Positions 55,016-64,000 of a stretch of 64,000 nucleotides of DNA are shown here, piece after piece. The DNA lies in contig JACCGJ010018681.1 in the NCBI GenBank assembly GCA_013407085.1, positions 1-64,000 of the forward strand, read 5' to 3'. The position numbers were made by a program, and so were the translations under genes. Position 1 is the stretch's first letter. Every line of letters starts with the position of its first letter. Origin of the DNA: Atriophallophorus winterbourni. Taxonomy: Eukaryota > Platyhelminthes > Trematoda > Plagiorchiida > Microphallidae. Under the pieces are notes generated by a model. It worked only from the letters and a program-made list of their open reading frames with translations, had not been told where the DNA came from and did not search any database.

Positions 55016-56490
55016 CGATGGAGAAAACATCTCAGCAAATAGAGATGCTCTGTCCTGACTTATTTCAAACACCAGAATTCCAGAAAAAGACTTTCTATTT
55101 TCTAACATAGATTACCAAACAATCGATCCCCAATTAACTGATGAGCTTAGAGCACTCCCGGATGCAGTGACGGATATTATGAGGGAAATTAGATCTTGTA
55201 CAATTTCCGGGAAATCTACCTAATATACACAAACGAAATAACTACATAAATTTCGAGAAGGACAATTGTTATCCCACTAGAGAGGTGTTGGGTCCCTTTC
55301 TATCATTAATGATTGCCTCTTGTACACTGACCATGTAAATATACCCCGTATTCACCGTTTTCAAATTCTCAGACAACTGCATCTGGGACACAGCGGAATC
55401 AGTCGAATAAAAGCAATCGCATGTCTCTGTTTTTCTAGCCGGATGTTGACAGAAATATCGAAGATATAGTACGTTCTTGCTCGGGTTGCCATCGAGCTGA
55501 AAATGTTTCTCTCGTCAAACACTATTTTCGTCGCCTCCACAACACAAACCGAGAATCAAGTCCACTTGTAATTAGCTGATTCAATTGATGATGTGTATTA
55601 TCTCATTGTGATTGACGCTTACTCAAAATGGCAGGGAATTACTCATGTGAACACCTCAAATGCAACCACTACCTTCAATCCACTGAACCGAGGCTTCAGT
55701 CTACATGGCTTAACAAAGACCACGGTTTCTTACAAGAATTAGCAATTCTTCTTGGCTCTTTTTGAAACGTTCTCTACAGAACACAATATTAATCACATCC
55801 GGTCTCCACACTATCACCCGCAAGCCATTGTTCAACCTGAAGGCTGTGTCGATACCTTCGAACCAGCACAATTGAAAATTGCGTGAATTGGGGACAACTA
55901 TGGAAGTGCTTTAACAATTTCGACTTTTATAGAAAACAGCACGGCATCCATGTTTTTCTAGCCAGCAGTCGCCAGCTGAAGTTTTCATAAGGTTTATATT
56001 GCGCGACAACTATAATCCAAAACCAATGATAACGTTATGTGGGAAACATTTCTCAACTAAGTTATGGGAACCATGTTTGGCTTTCTGACAATCTTCCGAA
56101 CAAAACCTTCAGGTTGACGGAGGATTCATTGTTCTTCGAGTTTTAGCTTTTCGTGAAGTGTACGTCCTAGATGGTAAGTACGCCATCGCAACGAATTATG
56201 TCGTGCACATCAAGATCATCAATGCAAAACTCCAGTTGCCGTTAACTAAACACCCAGATATATGACAGGACAAATTCGGATTCCCCGTACAAATCAAAGA
56301 AACCACAGATGCATCATATCCTGTTAACCTCAGGCGAGGCGAGAGAATTCGCAATCCAGAATCCAAGAGGACACAAATCGAAATTCTTTCGAGGAGAGGT
56401 GTTTGGTTAGGTGACCTCACCCAAGACACATACGACCTCTGTAATGTCCTTATTCGAGAAGTTCATTTCCATTATGTGGCATGTTGTAAC
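55012..56490 (+). pseudogene. Ty3/Gypsy pol remnant, duplicate
   Basis: Duplicate of 44293-45770 with the same stops and frameshifts, which therefore predate the duplication. Confidence 0.75.
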
Positions 56491-56694
56491 CTTTGGCCTC
56501 AATATCCTTATCCGAACATGCGTTGTCTTACTCTGCACACCCCTTTTTGTTCTGTACATAAACACTGGGCCTTTCCAGCCCTAGGACCTGAGAAACTGTG
56601 TCCAGATTCTTGGTTCTCTGCCTCAGTGTAATTCGTCTTCCATATCATCTGATCACCTGGCGCAACTGTCACAAATATGCGGTACATAGCAGGT

Positions 56695-56820
56695 ACGGTG
56701 CCTAGAATTTCTTATTCAGCAGTCTGAGTAGCGATTTTCAGTCTGGACTAATGTATTTCAACATTGGCATGACTCCTGTCGAAATGTTCAGCGGTATCAT
56801 CTATGAGCTTCTTACTTATG
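56695..56820 (-). mobile_element. RTE-A-like fragment, duplicate
   Basis: Duplicate of 45975-46100. Confidence 0.65.
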
Positions 56821-57409
56821 TACGTCTATAAGTCCTGAGCGGTCTCACACTTTTGTGTTTCTGCGTTTTTGAATCTACTTAACTCACATCTCGTCATATC
56901 TGGATACATTACACCTTTTTAAATTCCTCTTAACACAAGCATTGTAAACATATCATTTCCGAGTGCAAAAAAACGTTTTTTGAAAAATAAATTCCCTTCA
57001 TTCTGAACCAATTTAGACCTACACGGACAATATTGTGTGGAAAACAGAATATTGGATTGGCTTTGCCAACATTCGAGAGTGCTTTTTTCCCAATGAGTTT
57101 GACACGTTGGACCGGAAAATCGGATCCAATCTCAAGGAGCTACGACGAATTTAGTTATACACCTTTCCTTTGGCGAGATTATTCAATAATTCACTTTCAG
57201 CTACTTTTAATCCGCTTCGGACTGAAGCCAGATAATGAATTCTATTTTTGTCAAAAAGTAAATTCGATTTGCGCACCCCTCAACCTGGAAAGACCGATAT
57301 GTTACTGAACTTGTCAAAAAACACAAAAGTGCCGACTTATCCGGATTCAGTGCAACAATGACAATTGTCTAATATGATGGCATCAAAAGACACCATAAAT
57401 CTTTATTTA

Positions 57410-58610
57410 CCATCACTGTTCTTGGATGTCTTAATACAAATGCCCAATGCTTGATTAACAAAGTTTTATAACTTGTCGCTAGGCGTAAAACAAAACGACC
57501 TCAGCTAATTTCCATCACCGAAACTTGTCTTAATCCGGAAATACACGATTGTGAGTGAGAGATTGCAGGCATATCACTGCTCGTACGAGACTGGACATCA
57601 AGTAGAGGAGTTTTGGCACTCTATTATGATCAGAGACTCAAATGCAGAGAACTCACGGATTCTAAGTTGATGTTCCAAGACGCTCTGGTGCTTGTTGTAA
57701 ACGACTACAATCGAAGATCGCACAATCGGCAAAATTCATCATCCACCAGCATCCCCATAAATGTATAATACGACTCTGCTCGACAGGCTACGCTTGATTG
57801 CCTCGAGATATCACACTAGAATCTTCATCGTGGGAGACTTTAATCTGCCTAACTTGCTCAAGAGTAACAAAATGTCTCAGACCTCCACTGCTGTCATCTC
57901 CCAACATCTCTCTGACGAAATTCCATTGTATAATCACTTGGAAAGCTATGCGAGATACAGAGGGTCAGATATGATTATAATGCTCAATCTGACATTGAAA
58001 ACTGAAGAAGACTCCGTCAAAAACATTACATTCAATTGCCCGCTAGATTCAAGGGACCGTTTTGTCTTCGATTTAAACTACCTATCTCGAGCAGAGCAAA
58101 CAAACGCTACAAAAAGACGCCCTAGTTTTGATTAACGATTGGCAAATTGAAGGCATGGGAGTAATGATCAGTGGTCTAGCACTTTCACCAAAATTAACCG
58201 GGAAATCAACACTAAGTCAACATTCGTTTATGAACAGCGTGGAATTCGGCTTTAAAATTCCGTTTTAAAATCCACAGTTTTACTCGGACCTGGATTAAGA
58301 TGCGAAATTTGTATTGGAGAAGCCATCACCGGTTAATCAACGTTACGACATGGAAGACCTCTCAAAAACTTAGAAACGAGATGATTAAACTAATTACTGA
58401 AGACAATGTGGAGTATTAAGTTGGTATAATGTCTAGAATAAAAAGGAATAAAAACGGATTTACGAGATTGTAAACAAGCAGTGTACGATGAAAGCAGGTG
58501 TTGCTGGCTCACAAATGCAGCTGACACAGCGGCTGTTCTCGTAAATTATTACGCTTAGGTATTTTGTCCAAAACTAAGTGTGAATATACAAATGGATCCG
58601 GAAATAACGC
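57410..58610 (+). pseudogene. CR1/jockey-like LINE endonuclease, duplicate
   Basis: Duplicate of 46690-47890, with GDFN in the open stretch 57761-58135. Confidence 0.72.
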
Positions 58611-58654
58611 ATCGTGCAACATGGACACGATGTTGTTGACCATGGATCTACGTC

Positions 58655-59680
58655 AAAATCGCATGAATTTCTACGTTCTACAGTTTCTCAGATGACTAAA
58701 GAGTCCCATTCGGAAGGGAACAAACTCTTTCGCAGCGCTCGCAACACTAGCCAGAACTCAGTATATCAGTTGGACGCCGGCGCCGTAAACTGCGTTCAGC
58801 AGCCAAGAGTGTATCTTCTCCTGCACAGCTTGCAAACGACGCTTTACACAATGCCTCCAATGTAAGCGGTCAAGAACAAGTTTTTACCAACTCCCGTGGT
58901 CAACGTCAAGACCTTTCGTATTACTTTGGCTAACGTCTTTCTAACGCAAGTGCGGTCGTGACAAAAATCGACTTCCTAATTGCAACTCTCCGTAGAGTAG
59001 TTCTTTCTGAATACGATCATCTCCCATCCTGTAGACATTTCCGTAATAGTTGAACCAAGATATGTGAAATGATGAACTGGTTCAAGCTTTTAGTTTCCGA
59101 CAGTGATGATCAGAGGCGATAAAGTCCGTTGACTAATTACTTTAGTTTTGCTCATGCTGATTGATAGCCCAAATTCTTTGCATGCCGTAGAAAAACAGTC
59201 TATTATCGACTGGAGTTTGTCTTGGAACTGAGATATAAAGACTGCATATTCGGCAAACAGCAGGTCACGGATTAGCACATTCCGTGATTTGTGCTCACAA
59301 CCGATACAGGTTAAATAGCTCGTCATCAATTCGAGTGCGTAGATGAATACCTTCTCTAATCTTACTGAACGCCTTCATCTGAAGCAAAGCAAAAAAATAC
59401 CGGACAGCGTCTGATTAAGAACACACACTTGTTTTACGCCTCGGCGAATTTCAAAGACTTCTGAACTAAAACCGTTAACAGGGAATGATTCCATCATGCC
59501 CGAGTCAAACGAAATAACAAGTTTGTGCAGTCTTCGTTGGCAGCCTATCAGATCAACATTGTGAAAATACCCGCCCTACTGACGTAGCCGAATGCCTACG
59601 GTAAATCAATAAAATCACGAACGATGAAACGGGACAGCCCTAAAACTGTAAACTTGGGACCACTGTTTTCTTGATACTGG
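58655..59680 (-). pseudogene. RTE-B RT palm to C-terminus, duplicate
   Basis: Duplicate of 47935-48960, same FAEY decay. Confidence 0.75.
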
Positions 59681-60095
59681 TGGATTCAAATGTCTCTATT
59701 AGATAAACTCAATCGAATTTGGGACTGTAAATTCACTAACGGTTTGTAGAAGCGAGTTGTATCCAATAACATTCACCGAATATGAAAAACTAACTTACAA
59801 TCGAAGTTTGATTATCAATGTGTTTAGCGTGGTAGTGATACATCGTTTCAACCCCAGAATGGTCCTCCGTCAGACCATGATTTTGGAAACTTGAGGGCAC
59901 AGTGACTTCAAAGTTTAACGCTGTATAGCAATCCTCAATTGATTCAGGATAATGACGATTGGTGTTGTTTGACCAAACATTAGACTGGCGGTATTGGCTT
60001 GAATACGATGAACATAAACATAGGAAATAAAAAGAAATCTGATTTGTCATTGCAACAAACAGTTTGTACAACCTCAATCGTTCAAAACGTGCCAC

Positions 60096-61555
60096 CCTTG
60101 TTTGACACCTATACGAATTTAAAAGGCTTTCGAACTAAAACTCTTAAAATGTGCTGATCATTTCATGCAGGGGTGAAACCAAATAACGAGTTTGAGCAGT
60201 AATGAAGGCAGCCTATCTGATCAAGCATTTGGAAAACTCCTTCCCTGTGGCGTAGTTTAATGCCTTCATTAAATCAATATAAACAACGTTTAAGGGCATG
60301 CGCTGTTCCGGCCAGTTTTTTTGAAGTTGTCTCAGGAAGAAGGTTATCTCAAGGTTTGATCTTCCACTGCGAAAGCCACAAAGAGATTTGGAATAAATTC
60401 AAAGAGCAGTAACTTAACGCCGGATCTAGAAGACTTTAACAAACAATTTAACAACGACATTAGGCAGGGATATTCCTGTGTAATTGTTGCAGTCTCGTGC
60501 TTCACCGTTATTCATGAATAGCGTGATGATCTTTTTGTCTCACATGTCTTGTGGGATACACTCCTTCTGCCAGCACTGATGGAGCAAATGGTGCAGAGGT
60601 TGTGGTAATGCTGCTCTTCATCATTTGCTGAGCTTAGGTGGAATTTCTTCGTCACGAGGGGTCTTCCCATTCGCTATTTGGTGGAGTGCCCAATAGAGCT
60701 CATTAAGAGTAGGAGGAGTACCTAGATTATCGATGTTTGGCAGCCACTCGGCATTTTCAAGTACATAGGATAAAAGCGTACTGTCCCTGTGGCATAGAGA
60801 TGAGAAGTGTTATACCGAGCTTTCCATCTGTTGAGTTTTGTCGACAATCAGGTTACCAGATTAAGAGCCCTTTCAACTTTGTTTGGACCAATGGCTCTCT
60901 CGATCCCAACATACATACCGTGAAACTTTTCAATTTTCGAGGCTTTGTGTATAGTGATGCTAATTTGAGTGCAATAGTCGTTTGCCAATGGCCTTGCTAT
61001 CCGTTGGACCTTAATTCTAGCTAATCTCAGAAGTTGTAAGTTTTCATTTGTTGGGCACACATTCAAACATCAAGAATGCTGAAAGGTTCTAATTCAACAC
61101 ACTAGTGATCTATGCATCAATTCCGCCATTGAACTCACCCAATAACTTAAACGGTTTTTGCGGCACGTTTTAGAGGAGGCTTTTTAGATTTTGATAAAGA
61201 AGCCTCTTTTTTAGACGGCGTCGCAAAGAGCGTCGATGCAAAAACATTGACTAACATTGTTTCACTAATGCACTTCAGATTTAGAGTCGAAATCCGTTCT
61301 TTCGTACTGATGGTCGGTTCTACTGATTTTATTATGTTGTTTCGCAAGGCAATCCTAAATCAATTCATTCGAGGCTCATTAGAACCCCTTTCTTTCCAAA
61401 AATGTTTAATTTCCTTCTGTTAGCATACCACTGTCTGGTAATTGCATCTCTTGCAGAAAGCTACGTCTGCATTCAGCCTTTTTAGCTCATTGTTAAACAC
61501 AGTTGATTTTACTACTATTATGTTATTCGAGACGTCCTAAAAAACATGGACCGGA
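60096..61555 (-). pseudogene. RTE-B endonuclease start, linker and fingers, duplicate
   Basis: Duplicate of 49376-50835. A few base changes at 60750-60790 distinguish it from the first copy. Confidence 0.8.
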
Positions 61556-61574
61556 CCTACCAGGTTTCCATTTT

Positions 61575-62240
61575 CAGAACTGATATTTGTTGTTTAGTAA
61601 TTCGTTTTGCTAAGACCAGAAAGTCTATTTCAGCGTCGGAAGAAGCCACAGGCGCTGAGCTCTATGCTAATCGAGCCATAGCATTTAACCGCTACTTGCT
61701 GATTTCCGTTTGATTTTCTGTACAAGAGGAATGGAGAGTCTTCTCCATTAGCGTTGTGATGCACGCCGGGGCAGTTCAATATAGAGAACTACCTGTTTCC
61801 CGTGCAGCAAGTGCTTTCTATTCACGGCATTATCGGAAACAGAGAAAAAGTTAGGGCTGATGCCTGTTTGGATGTAGTAATGAGACAGTGGAGGTTTCAA
61901 ATCAGTGTTTTCTTTCCCCCTAGGTGGAACGCCTTCATTTGCATACAAGCTCCAACAGCACGGAGAAAGCTGGTTTTGAGTCGCCAGTCATCCGCCATTG
62001 CCCTTTCTAATGTCAGTAGAAACAGTACCACCGCATCACACAGGACCATGCGTTCAGGCCAGGTGCTGGACTTTGTTGTCAAAGGATATATGAGACGCGT
62101 GCCATTCAAGCATTTGTTTGAATCAGGAGCTTGTCTTAAAAACGCAACGGCTGTAAAAACATTTGAACCATTGGACACAATAACAATTACCAAAGAAGAT
62201 GTGCTGGGAACTCTACTATAACTAAATGTCTTACATTCTC
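61575..62240. other. Unidentified stretch with overlapping open frames
   Basis: A 139-residue frame on the plus strand (61802-62221) and frames of 98 and 66 residues on the minus strand (61897-62193, 61748-61948) overlap. The stretch is richer in GC than its surroundings and found only once in the window. I recognise no domain on either strand. It follows directly on the endonuclease end of RTE-B, so it may be the 5' part of that element or another one. I do not call a gene. Confidence 0.35.
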
Positions 62241-62399
62241 ATGGTTGTGATAAAATTACCACTAATATACTCATTGCGAACACTATCTATGCTGAGTGCT
62301 GACACTTTTCTTCTAAGAATCGCTGTTCCAAAACGTCATACCGATCTAATTGAATTTCGGTATAAACTCACCGATTTTTAAAGGCGGATCGCGTTTAGA

Positions 62400-63720
62400 T
62401 CTCGCAAATTACAGGCATGTGATCTTGATGTCCGACGTATCCAAGTTGCTCAAAATGATCATAACGAAAATATCTGAACGAACACCTTGAGGAAAATAAG
62501 CTATTTTCTGGAGCGTCACACGGTTTTAGAAAGGGATAGTGTTGCTTTTTCAATCGTCTCTTTACACATGAAGATTGGACTAGACCTGCAGATGTTGAGG
62601 ATACCATCCGTGTATGTTACCTCAATATGTCGAAAGCCTTGACGGTGTAAACCACAGCAATCTCTAACAGAAAATGATACCTTGTGTTATCACTGTAGGA
62701 CTAATAAACTGGTTACGAAATTACATGAAAAGTGGTGTGATTCAGGGATCCGTCCTCGGACCAATAATCTTCAAACTTTATGCTGAAGAGATCCTGACTC
62801 TCATCAAATTTAAGATCGTTCCATTCGCGACGATATAGAAGGGTCGCCTAGTTTTTAATTAGCCGTAATACTGCGAACTGTCCCAGTAGGATCTGGAAAA
62901 CCTTCAGGTTTGGTCCCTAAACAATCGCCTATTTTTCAATATCGAAAAGTATCACTTGTTGAAACTTAGCAAATACTAAGATTTCCAGTATTTTCTTGGT
63001 ACATACAACCTCTCTCCGACCGTTAATCAAGAGAAGTGTTTTATTAATAGCACACCCTAGGGGTGTAGAACTAATGCAAATCTTCAGTCGCAAAACATTT
63101 CAGAATTTGTCAATCCTAAAGAAGCTTTTCGTTAGTTCCTGAAAACAGACAATTTCCTGCAATAGAAATAGGTACATCATACTCACGATGGAACACGCAT
63201 TTCAAAAATGGTCGCACTGGCTTAAAAAATGATGTTAAGACTTCCACAGGCTCTATAATCGTGATACCAAAATTGTCAACGGATTCAGCCGGAGAAAATT
63301 CAATGAGTGAATCAAAAGCCTGAATTTATACTATTATCCAGGTCGTCGACTCCTAGGGGATTTGATTTTTGATTCACAATAATTTGAATACCGCAAATCA
63401 CCAACTACAATGCTTATTCAATATACCGTGCTCGCATTTGACAAGTGCTGACACAATTATTCTAACTGTGTTTGACTCGCAACACAACTGTGGACGACAT
63501 TTATCCATAGAATATTTTTTACTTGAAACAATCAACAAAATTATATTGTAGACTCCCCAGAGCAGCAGATTTACAAAAGAAGTCTCGATGTCTTTTTGAA
63601 CGAAAACCCAAGGATAAAAAAATGCTTTACATCCTAACACCAAGCAACTTCATTTGTCATTCCACCAATCGAAAACAATTTCTGCCATTTGGATTTTTAC
63701 ATGATTCTTTAACTGCGCAT
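62400..63720 (+). pseudogene. CR1/jockey-like LINE reverse transcriptase remnant
   Basis: Plus-strand frames in order: NKLFSGASHGFRKG, a YLNMSKALTV block (YLDMSKAFD), VIQGSVLGPIIFKLYAEE, VPFAT for the FADD region, LENLQVWSLNNRLFFNIEKYHLL, and towards the end LLGDLIFD and LQKKSRCLFERKP. This is the palm-to-C-terminus order of CR1/jockey-type LINEs. Frame changes occur every 30-60 residues and the catalytic aspartates of FADD are lost. Confidence 0.7.
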
Positions 63721-63883
63721 TAAGCAACCGGATACCGTTTTTGCTTGTAATACTATTCTTAGTTCAAGTTTTATTCTGTTTTTTTGTAAAGCTATATACA
63801 TTTCAGACCATTAGAGTGAAATTGAATTTAATTGAATTTTCTAAGGCTACCAAGGTTGAAACTTTCTCAACGGTTTTATTTTG

Positions 63884-64000
63884 GAGTTCGAGCAGAGGAC
63901 GTCGGAGGTTTGCGCGAACGAGAGTATGATTAGTGTCAGATTTATTTTGGGTTTTGGCTCCACGACGGGACGTGCTGTACAGTACTGATGTCATTAATGG
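63884..64000 (-). mobile_element. RTE-A-like endonuclease fragment, runs off the window
   Basis: Minus-strand translation SVLYSTSRRGAKTQNKSDTNHTLVRANLR corresponds to SVLDCRSYRGAETGNAAGTDHTLVRAKLR of RTE-A (residues 226-254). One catalytic DH is changed to NH. The upstream part of the element would lie beyond 64000. Confidence 0.75.

Larger units (their letters stand above)
55012..61574. repeat. Block B, copy 2
   Basis: Matches 44293-50855 at a constant offset of 10,720 bp with only scattered single-base changes (for example at 56145, 56217, 56395 and 57372). It contains all block B elements in the same order. The constancy of the offset means essentially no indels since the duplication. Confidence 0.93.

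Noticed and set aside
61748..62221. A possible host gene in the unique stretch
   Set aside because: Overlapping frames on both strands, no recognised domain and no splice or promoter evidence; left as unidentified.

Overview
The window looks like gene-poor, repeat-saturated chromatin from a flatworm, most likely a digenean trematode and plausibly a schistosome. The reasons are an AT-rich background, a hammerhead-ribozyme satellite (a class known from schistosomes), RTE-type and CR1/jockey-like LINE debris, and Ty3/Gypsy elements of the kind found in trematodes. I found no credible host protein-coding gene, tRNA or rRNA. Almost every recognisable protein is a broken retrotransposon piece. The species and any W-chromosome linkage are inference.

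Layout. 265-2970 is a tandem array of about 11 units, mostly 243 bp. Each unit carries a type I hammerhead ribozyme core plus three further hairpins. 2971-15700 is a mosaic of old repeats with diverged hammerhead copies, RTE-B LINE scraps on both strands, and a 268-bp insert carrying a second hammerhead-like motif between 42-bp direct repeats. 15716-18684 is a segment duplicated at 38274-41248. 17823-20949 is a nearly full-length RTE LINE (RTE-A, minus strand) with 12-bp target duplications; one nonsense codon and two frameshifts kill it. 20962-30890 holds LINE debris and diverged satellite units. 30891-32984 is a minus-strand Ty3/Gypsy element with an internal gag-to-RNase H deletion and a truncated second LTR. 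33136-38274 contains another internal duplication.

41249-61574 is a nested tandem duplication. Block A (old LINE debris) and block B (Gypsy pol, CR1-like LINE endonuclease, two overlapping RTE-B pieces) occur twice at an offset of 10,720 bp. Breakpoints fall in TA microsatellites, and a 640-bp piece is present three times. 61575-64000 holds an unidentified stretch, a degenerate CR1/jockey-like reverse transcriptase, and a fragment of RTE-A-like endonuclease running off the window end.

How it fits together. The most interesting system is the hammerhead family. The young array would yield 243-nt RNA monomers on transcription. Its upstream hairpins are kept, with a compensatory base-pair change, in a diverged dispersed subfamily, which suggests selection on RNA structure. 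A second hammerhead-like motif lies in a small mobile insertion whose empty site is preserved in two paralogous copies. All of this is read by eye; percent identities, folding energies and database matches were not computed.
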